From Bacteroidaceae bacterium (GTDB lineage: Bacteria > Bacteroidota > Bacteroidia > Bacteroidales > Bacteroidaceae), in the NCBI GenBank assembly GCA_017451645.1, contig JAFTNZ010000038.1, forward strand, positions 1 through 52,739: a stretch of DNA of 52,739 bases, read 5' to 3'. Positions within the stretch are counted from its first letter, which is position 1, and every line of letters begins with the position of its first letter. The notes beneath the pieces are model-generated. The model had not been told where the DNA came from. It was given only the letters and a program-made list of their open reading frames with translations, and made no database searches. Positions 47,370 to 52,739 of this stretch are shown one piece after another. A program made the translations under genes and the position numbers.

Positions 47370-48881
47370 TCAAAGAAGGATAATCTTTGCAAAATCAGTA
47401 ATATCTCCATTGATACTTGCCTTTTCAAGTGCAGCCATATATGTGGAACGTTCTTCAACAGTAATGATTTTCCAAGGGTAACCGGCCGTAACCAGCATTA
47501 CATTCATCAGGAATCGCGCTGTTCTTCCGTTTCCGTCCATGTAAGGATGGATATAGACAAAGAAAAAGTGCCCTAAAATGGCTCTTACCATGGCATTCTC
47601 CTCTTCCTTCATCAGATCAATGAATACGGGCATAGCGTCTCTGACCGCATCGGGAGAAAGGGGTGTATGCTTAGAACCACGAATGTAAACTTGTCCAGTT
47701 CTATATCCAATCAGGTCTGAAGGCTTGATGATACCGGCTACGATACAGGGTTGAAACATCTCAAAGTGCCAATTCTCAAAATTACGCCCGGCGATTTCTC
47801 CTGCATTGCCGTTCTGAATAATCTCCCTTACACTTTCCTTAACTTGCAGGAATGCCTGATAATACCCTCTTGCCGCTAATGCGTTCTTGCGTTCTGCATC
47901 TGTCTTATCATCTTTAGGATTCCATTCACCAGAACGCACTCGTTCTATAAGTCCTTCTGTAACTCTGTAACCCTCGATTGACAGGGAGTGATAGGAGTCT
48001 CTAACATAGTTCTCGTCCATGTTACCAAGAACCTCCTCCAAGGATAATGTTGAATTAGCTGCCTTTGGATTCAATGCAAGAATCTGTTCTTTCATCTTCT
48101 TCCACATCAGGCGTAAGCGTATTGTATAGGGAGAAATGATACGACCACTTGCAAACGTGCTTTCCATTTTATCCTCAAAAGGGTCCTCGGGACGCAGATT
48201 GTGACCTATTCTTACCATATAGTCAAGGATTCTCTGAGCCATTTCCTCGCGCCCGACATTGCGAAGAGCACCAACCAATCTTGATGCTCTGGATGAATTT
48301 CCTTCATCTGCAACTTCCCTTAGTATTTCATCCGCACTACCAACCATCAAAAGACATGTACGTGCATTTACAGCACTCTTCTTGAAGTACGTGGGAGTAC
48401 AAAATGCCAAAGCTTCGGGCAGAGTGTACAATCTTAAACCATATCTTGGTTCGATGTACACCTGTCTGGGCATCGAGGCAGTGATGTCCAATAATGAGTC
48501 GCCATGTTTCAGCTGGATGATGTTATTACTGGCTTTTGTGGAACGCAGAATCAACTGATGCGGAGCAACAGTCTCTCCTGCATAAAAATCTAATGATTCT
48601 TCAGGGGTAAGACACCAGCCCTCTCCGAATCTATTGTTTGCATAGGCTACGACGAAATGCCAATAAGAAGCGTACCAAACTGTGGTATCTCCTTCCATGC
48701 CAGGCATGGTGGGCATATACCATCCTTTGATGATCTGTTCAAGGTAGCCATTTTGAATAAGGCGTTTTGAATGAACACCCCCCAAGGTTTCAAGACCTTT
48801 AATGATGCAGTTTTGGTGAGTGTCTTGATATTGTTTCAAAACACCCAATGAATCTGCCAGTTTCTCTTGTATGCTTGCCAT
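47370..48881 (-). CDS. Fic family protein with N-terminal AbiEi-like region (fic1)
   Basis: The product has 503 residues. The Fic motif HPYMDGNGRTAR (445-456) is complete: catalytic His, acidic residue, anion-binding loop and Arg. Fic proteins transfer AMP or a similar group from a nucleotide to Ser, Thr or Tyr. An inhibitory-helix motif S-x-x-x-E-G is present as SLSIEG (299-304), upstream of the Fic core (class II type), so activity is probably restrained in cis. Residues about 10-200 resemble the winged-helix part of AbiEi antitoxins (IIKGLETLGGVHSKRLIQNGYL, IIKGWY). The promoter carries five repeats. No partner gene is adjacent. Confidence 0.9.
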   Translation of the reverse strand: MASIQEKLADSLGVLKQYQDTHQNCIIKGLETLGGVHSKRLIQNGYLEQIIKGWYMPTMPGMEGDTTVWYASYWHFVVAYANNRFGEGWCLTPEESLDFYAGETVAPHQLILRSTKASNNIIQLKHGDSLLDITASMPRQVYIEPRYGLRLYTLPEALAFCTPTYFKKSAVNARTCLLMVGSADEILREVADEGNSSRASRLVGALRNVGREEMAQRILDYMVRIGHNLRPEDPFEDKMESTFASGRIISPYTIRLRLMWKKMKEQILALNPKAANSTLSLEEVLGNMDENYVRDSYHSLSIEGYRVTEGLIERVRSGEWNPKDDKTDAERKNALAARGYYQAFLQVKESVREIIQNGNAGEIAGRNFENWHFEMFQPCIVAGIIKPSDLIGYRTGQVYIRGSKHTPLSPDAVRDAMPVFIDLMKEEENAMVRAILGHFFFVYIHPYMDGNGRTARFLMNVMLVTAGYPWKIITVEERSTYMAALEKASINGDITDFAKIILL

Positions 48882-48990
48882 TAGTATTTATACTATATGA
48901 TGCTGTTAGTTTTTATATAGAGCGATGATATTAGTTTATATCAATGCATCGATGTTAGTATTTACGCCTGCAAAGGTATTAGTTTTTACC
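48881..48990. repeat. Five-copy operator-like array over the fic1 promoter
   Basis: TTAGTATTTATA (48881), TTAGTTTTTATA (48906), TTAGTTTATATC (48931), TTAGTATTTACG (48955) and TTAGTTTTTACC (48979) lie 25, 25, 24 and 24 bp apart. On the coding strand each reads about TAAAAACTAA. The array spans from the -33/-7 spacer to the ATG. Spacing near 2.3-2.4 helical turns is regular enough for a repeated protein site. Confidence 0.8.
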
Positions 48991-49002
48991 GTAACACACA
49001 AG
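48971..49002 (-). promoter_or_regulatory. fic1 promoter
   Basis: On the minus strand, CTTG (49002-48999) is followed after 20 bp by TACCTTTG (48978-48971). Repeat 5 abuts the -7 box on its upstream side and repeat 4 covers the expected start of transcription. The leader is about 85 bp. Confidence 0.65.
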
Positions 49003-49110
49003 CTTTACGACAATTATTTCAAATTCTGACTACCTGATTTTTGCATGTTTTCTGCAAGAATCGAGGATTAAATGTGATTTTTATGTATTTAAGCCATTCG
49101 GGGATGAACC

Positions 49111-49163
49111 TTAATTTTCGGGTTTAGATTACATGTATATATACATGATTTTAACATAAACTT
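49111..49163 (+). repeat. Long direct repeat, copy 2
   Basis: It is identical to 46911-46963 over 53 bp, including the palindrome CATGTATATATACATG. Similarity continues with gaps to about 49217, covering sequence that in copy 1 is the 3' end of the AbiEi-like remnant. Confidence 0.9.
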
Positions 49164-49218
49164 GGTGCTTGATAATGCTTTTCTCCTTATTGAAAGACAG
49201 GCTTGTGATAAGTTTTGA

Positions 49219-49261
49219 ATATAAATTCGGCAATAACTCTATATTATTGCCGAATTTATAT
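49219..49261. terminator. Hairpin, possible terminator
   Basis: ATAAATTCGGCAATA (49221-49235) and TATTGCCGAATTTAT (49245-49259) are perfectly complementary, extending by two pairs outward, with a 9-nt loop. It follows copy 2 of the direct repeat. It has few T's after the stem, so its role is uncertain. Confidence 0.5.
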
Positions 49262-49525
49262 AACCGCTTTAAATGTGATTAACCGAGTAACTAGTTCTAT
49301 TTAGCCTGAAGAAGTAAATTTTGGAGATTGACTTTTCAGCTCTCGTTTCCATAGTTCTGAATAAAATCCCCTCAACCCATCATATAATTAATGAAACATA
49401 CCCATATAATGTACTATAATAAATGTTGAGCCATCTGTATTCTACTTTCCTTTCTGAGCAGAATGCGTTCAATGTGAGATTTAATCTTACTAACCAATAA
49501 ATATAATTTTGCCTTATTTGAATCC

Positions 49526-49730
49526 TTAATCGACAAAATTACCCTAAAATACGCCTCTTAATCGACAAAATTACCGTTTCTTGTAGCAATTGATGTCGCT
49601 TAATGGAAAAATTTGCTTTTAATCATAAGATAAATATCAAAATCTGGCTTTTTAATCAGAAAAATCATCTTTTTAACCCCTTAATCGACAAAATTACCCT
49701 AAAACACACCCCTTAATCGACAAAATTGCC
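49526..49730 (+). repeat. Four iteron-like copies in two pairs upstream of fic2
   Basis: TTAATCGACAAAATTACC occurs at 49526, 49558 and 49681, and as TTAATCGACAAAATTGCC at 49713. Copies within a pair are exactly 32 bp apart, and the sequence between them (CCTAAAAYACRCC) is also conserved. Degenerate relatives lie between the pairs (TTAATGGAAAAATT near 49600; TTAATCAGAAAAAT near 49652). Copy 4 ends at 49730, directly against the -7 box. Confidence 0.85.
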
Positions 49731-49738
49731 TAATTTTG
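49731..49738 (+). promoter_or_regulatory. -7 box of fic2
   Basis: TAATTTTG fits TAnnTTTG, 29 bp before the ATG. The same octamer also occurs at 49504-49511, before copy 1 of the repeat. No -33 box is clear because repeat 4 occupies the spacer. Confidence 0.65.
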
Positions 49739-49767
49739 CATTAGAATTGAATTATTAATAGAAAAAA

Positions 49768-51243
49768 ATGGCAAAAAACAGTTCAATGCAGAATGTCTTG
49801 GAAGTGATAATGGCTACTTCCGAAAAGAATGATTCAAGCCGAAAGGCAGAAATGATAAAACAGGGTACAATAAGGAAAATTGCTCCAAAGGTATATACTA
49901 CCAATATGGAAGATACACCGGAGGTAATTATCCGTAGGAATTTGTTCTACATATTAGGACAACTATACCCTCGTGCCGTCATAAGCCACAGGTCTGCTTA
50001 TGAACTGAAACCTACAGCAGAAGGTGATATATTTCTGACCTACTCATATACCAAGAACATTTCTTTGCCAGGAATTAAAGTACACCTGTTGCAAGGACCA
50101 CAAGGAACGGAGCATGATATGCCTTTCATCGAAAACCTCTATATCTCCAGTGCGGAACGCAGGACTTTGGAAAATCTTCAGAAAGGCAGAGCGCGTTCAG
50201 GTGTATCCAAATGTATGCCCCGTACATTCATTGAAGAGAATTTGGAACGGATGCTTCAGATAAACGGCGAGGCTTACATCAATATGTTCCGTGATAAAGC
50301 TAGGACTATTGCTGCAGAACTTGATATGGTAGAAGAGTTTGAGACTTTAAACTCCATTATCGGTGCACTGTTGTCAACTCGCCCGACTGAAATACTCACA
50401 TCCGAAAGTGCAGCAGCAAGAGCTAAAGGAGAACCATTTGATTCAGAAAGAGTGCATCTATTTGGAACTTTGTTTCAGGCACTTCACAATGAACAGTTCC
50501 CTTATATAGACGAACCCAATGTGGAAAATTCGGCTTTCAGAAATTTTGCATTTTTTGAAAGCTATTTCTCCAACTATATTGAAGGAACTGAATTTGAAAT
50601 CGAAGATGCTTGGCAAATAATTGAGACTGGCCAGCCAATGCCAGCACGTAATGCTGATTCACATGACGTTTTGGGTACATTCCAAATTGTTGCAAGCCGA
50701 AGAGAAATGCGGCGAACCCCCACATCATCAGATGATTTGATTGAGCTGCTTCAAGACAGGCATCGAATAATGATGGCTGCTCGTCCGGACCGAAATCCTG
50801 GTATGTTCAAGATGCAAAACAATCATGCAGGAGACAGCCATTTTGTGGATTGTATGCTTGTTAGAGGCACACTTCGTAAAGGGTATGAATTTTATCAGGC
50901 TCTCGAACATCCTTTCGCCAAGGCTTTGTTCATGCTGTTTATGGTAAGTGAGGTTCATCCGTTCAATGATGGTAACGGACGTATTTCAAGAATAATGATG
51001 AATGCAGAACTTGTAGCGGCAGACCAATCAAAGATTATCATTCCTACAGTCTTTCGAGAAGACTATCTGAATGCACTCCGTAGATTGACAAGAAAAGGAG
51101 ATCCATGTGTCATCATAAGAGCTATGTCCAGAGTCCGTCAGTTCAGTGCAAAACTGACTGGTGACGATTTTGAGACTACCCGAAAATATCTGGAAGAATG
51201 TTATGCATTCAAGGATGGTGATGGGTATATACTCCGTTTCTAA
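49768..51243 (+). CDS. Fic family protein with N-terminal AbiEi-like region (fic2)
   Basis: The product has 491 residues. The Fic motif HPFNDGNGRISR (397-408) is complete. The inhibitory motif S-x-x-x-E-G appears as SNYIEG (268-273), again N-terminal to the catalytic core. Residues about 30-130 (IRKIAPKVYTTN, NLFYILGQLYPRAVISHRSAYEL) look like an AbiEi-type winged-helix region, which would bind DNA. The sequence is quite unlike fic1 outside the motifs, so this is not a recent duplicate. It is transcribed away from fic1 and has its own repeat array. Targets are unknown. Confidence 0.9.
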   Translation: MAKNSSMQNVLEVIMATSEKNDSSRKAEMIKQGTIRKIAPKVYTTNMEDTPEVIIRRNLFYILGQLYPRAVISHRSAYELKPTAEGDIFLTYSYTKNISLPGIKVHLLQGPQGTEHDMPFIENLYISSAERRTLENLQKGRARSGVSKCMPRTFIEENLERMLQINGEAYINMFRDKARTIAAELDMVEEFETLNSIIGALLSTRPTEILTSESAAARAKGEPFDSERVHLFGTLFQALHNEQFPYIDEPNVENSAFRNFAFFESYFSNYIEGTEFEIEDAWQIIETGQPMPARNADSHDVLGTFQIVASRREMRRTPTSSDDLIELLQDRHRIMMAARPDRNPGMFKMQNNHAGDSHFVDCMLVRGTLRKGYEFYQALEHPFAKALFMLFMVSEVHPFNDGNGRISRIMMNAELVAADQSKIIIPTVFREDYLNALRRLTRKGDPCVIIRAMSRVRQFSAKLTGDDFETTRKYLEECYAFKDGDGYILRF

Positions 51244-51296
51244 TGTTTGATATGTATTCAACAAGAAATATCCAAATAATATTGTCTGGACACATA

Positions 51297-51327
51297 TTCG
51301 AGATATGTATAAAAAGCAGTACCTTTG
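51297..51327 (+). promoter_or_regulatory. Promoter of the accessory HU gene
   Basis: TTCG (51297-51300) is followed after 19 bp by TACCTTTG (51320-51327). It is the same arrangement as the tRNA-Arg promoter. It makes the HU gene independent of fic2. Confidence 0.65.
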
Positions 51328-51367
51328 TACCCCCAATTCAGAAATATAATAAATTAAGAAGATAATT

Positions 51368-51640
51368 ATGACAAAAGCAGAGATTGTAAGCGAAATAGCT
51401 TCTAAAACAGGAATTGACAAACGTGAAGTTTTGATGGTTGTTGAGAGCTTGATGGACACAATCAAGACTACAATGACCAATGGTGAAGAAGTATTTCTTC
51501 GTGGATTTGGCAGCTTTATCATTAAGCGCAGAGTGGAAAAGACTGCAAGAAATATATCAAAGAATACCACAATGATTGTACCTGCTCATAACATTCCGGC
51601 ATTCAAACCTGCAAAAGAATTTCTGGAGAAAGTAAAATAA
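51368..51640 (+). CDS. HU family DNA-binding protein
   Basis: The product has 90 residues, the standard HU/IHF size. It starts MTKAEIVSEIASKTGI, carries the turn FLRGFGSF and the DNA-gripping arm region with NIPAFKPAKEFLEKVK at the end. It binds and bends DNA as a dimer. Gene position in the island, between fic2 and ssb, suggests service to a mobile or defence region, though it could be a plain nucleoid protein. A terminator follows. Confidence 0.93.
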   Translation: MTKAEIVSEIASKTGIDKREVLMVVESLMDTIKTTMTNGEEVFLRGFGSFIIKRRVEKTARNISKNTTMIVPAHNIPAFKPAKEFLEKVK

Positions 51641-51692
51641 TCACTATAAAGCAATATAAGACCGTAAAAGTCTGACTGTGGCATAAGCTTTC

Positions 51693-51733
51693 AAGAGTTG
51701 AATCGTTTTAAATGGTTCAGCTCTTTTTTCTTT
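51693..51733 (+). terminator. Rho-independent terminator of the HU gene
   Basis: AAGAGTTGAATC (51693-51704) pairs with GGTTCAGCTCTT (51714-51725), including two G-T pairs, followed by a run of T. Confidence 0.75.
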
Positions 51734-52461
51734 ATTGATACGGTATTTCACCTGGGGAAACCTGCTTTTATGAAGAATTTTAGCCTATTTTTTATGTTTT
51801 TCCAAAAATAATTTTCGTTACGCAAAAACAAAAATCATATTTTATTTATGTGATTTATTGGATTCCCGTAATTTCGGACCGAAACCGCTCTTGGCATGTG
51901 AAAAGCTTTTTCTTCTTCTTGGTCTTCCTTTGAGTCGTTCCTTATCATTCAATATTGCTCACTTGGTTGCTGCATATCCGTAAACTTGCCTGCATTTTCA
52001 TTAGTTCTTCCTCTGTTCGTGTCTTTCTGTCAGATTCCTATTTCTAAGACAATGAAGAGTCGTATCTGTTCTGGCCACTTTGCTGTTTAGCAGATATGCT
52101 AGTATATCTTTTCTTCTTACTGAATACTGATGTGAATGAAGCGGCAACATGTAGCAAACTCTTAGGGCAGCTTACCTTATGAACCTGTGCGAGTGTTCTT
52201 GGTCATCCTCTTCATATCAGTTTTTTCGAGCGAAGTATCACACTTACTTTTTCCGCTGCAAAGTTAGTGCAAGCCGTATTCCTACAAGTACCAGTTCCTT
52301 ATTTCCTGAATTTTTTCAAAAACTTTTCCGCATGCTGCTCATACATAAAACTTTTCCAGGCAGAGTGAAATAATTCGTTAATTCCTTGCTTTGCATCCTT
52401 TCCTTGCCAACTCTGAGAGCACCGTAAAAAATAAATGTATAACTTCTAAAAAACAAAGATT
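51734..52461. other. Long non-coding stretch before ssb with an orphan leftward promoter
   Basis: No protein family is recognised on either strand. On the minus strand CTTG (52288-52285) and TAACTTTG (52266-52259), 18 bp apart, form a good promoter pointing left, with no gene downstream. A short minus-strand frame near 51850-51960 reads KGRPRRRKSF...KSGFGPKLRES; it is basic but too short to name. Confidence 0.5.
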
Positions 52462-52739
52462 ATGAAAAAGATTGAAAACACTTTCGCAGTTACAGGTTTC
52501 GTTGGTAAGGACGCTTCTATCCATGAGTTCACAACATCTAGCGTTGCTCGTTTCTCACTTGCAATCAGCCGTACAGAGAAGAATGGCGATGAAACCAGCC
52601 GTACATCAGCCTTCATCAACATCGAGGCTTGGCGCAAGAACGAAAACACCTCTTCATTCGAACGTCTCACAAAAGGAACCATGTTGACAGTAGAAGGCTA
52701 CTTCAAGCCAGAGGAATGGAACTCTGAAGATGGTGTCAA
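52462..52739 (+). CDS. ssb: Single-stranded DNA-binding protein, cut by the window end
   Basis: The first 92 residues are present. The OB-fold pattern is clear: VTGFVGKDASIHEF, VARFSLAISRTEK, TSAFINIEAWRK and RLTKGTMLTVEGYFKPEEW. It binds single-stranded DNA during replication or transfer. The short N-terminus and divergent sequence are like the accessory SSBs of Bacteroidales mobile elements rather than the main chromosomal SSB, but this is inference. The C-terminus lies beyond the window. Confidence 0.88.
   Translation, partial: MKKIENTFAVTGFVGKDASIHEFTTSSVARFSLAISRTEKNGDETSRTSAFINIEAWRKNENTSSFERLTKGTMLTVEGYFKPEEWNSEDGV

Larger units (their letters stand above)
48882..49767. other. Divergent control region between fic1 and fic2
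   Basis: It is 886 bp without a gene. From left to right it holds the fic1 repeat array and promoter, copy 2 of the direct repeat, a 17-bp-stem hairpin at 49219-49261, about 240 bp with nothing recognisable (49265-49500), and the fic2 repeat pairs and promoter. Confidence 0.7.

Noticed and set aside
48881-48990. CRISPR or simple satellite for the fic1 repeats
   Set aside because: Units are about 10-12 bp, placed over a promoter, and vary in sequence; an operator array fits better.
49526-49730. CRISPR array
   Set aside because: Repeats are only 18 bp, four in number, in two pairs with conserved linkers and no unique spacers; no cas gene is near.
47370-51243. Two-gene toxin-antitoxin pair
   Set aside because: No separate small partner frame lies next to either fic gene; inhibition motifs are within each protein.
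46357-52739. Insertion sequence or integrase
   Set aside because: No transposase, recombinase or relaxase frame could be recognised on either strand.

Overview
The window reads as a Bacteroidales chromosome, most like Bacteroides/Phocaeicola. Four things support this. Promoters are of the Bacteroidetes type (a TTTG-like -33 box and a TAnnTTTG -7 box). Shine-Dalgarno sequences are sparse. The mra/fts/mur cluster has the Bacteroidetes order, including an FtsL-like protein and a PASTA-tailed FtsI. Lineage-typical families are present (PorZ-like propeller protein, DUF2723, DUF4294, periplasmic-propeller AraC regulator). Species cannot be fixed from the sequence alone. Nothing here was checked against a database; family names rest on recognised motifs.

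Layout. 1-900: a 21-bp tandem repeat runs off the left edge, followed by an HU-like DNA-binding protein. 934-7850 (minus): porZ-like, rdgB, yitT, leuS. 7902-23794 (minus): the division and cell-wall cluster, transcribed mraZ, rsmH, ftsL-like, ftsI, murE, mraY, murD, ftsW, murG, murC, ftsQ, ftsA, ftsZ, and running on towards leuS. 24052-28076 (minus): a membrane-spanning propeller/AraC regulator coupled to lgt, and ychF. 28244-30876 (plus): an NtrC-like response regulator and its histidine kinase. 30888-33515 (minus): mutS. 33985-39793 (plus): DUF2723 membrane protein, polysaccharide deacetylase, queG, tRNA-Arg(CCT), DUF4294 protein. 39788-40321 (minus): a SpoU-type methyltransferase. 40866-43036 (plus): nadA and a secreted alpha/beta hydrolase. 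43098-43910 (minus): yjbQ-like and yjbR-like. 44477-46356: an SDR gene with an internal deletion, a zinc alcohol dehydrogenase and a convergent flavodoxin-like protein.

46.4 kb to the end looks like an accessory island. It is AT-rich with long non-coding stretches. It holds a broken AbiEi/DUF6577-like remnant, two divergent Fic proteins with N-terminal AbiEi-like regions, an HU protein and the start of an accessory-type ssb. Each fic gene has its own array of repeated sites over its promoter, and in both cases one repeat abuts the -7 box. The first fic gene sits between 53-bp identical direct repeats exactly 2,200 bp apart. I regard this pair of apparently self-contained, self-regulated Fic modules as the best candidate for an undescribed system.

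A second notable feature is a small inverted-repeat element (about 103-108 bp, two palindromic GC-rich ends of about 35 bp). One copy is inserted in frame inside leuS. Another lies over the leuS/yitT junction and supplies the yitT start codon and first residues.
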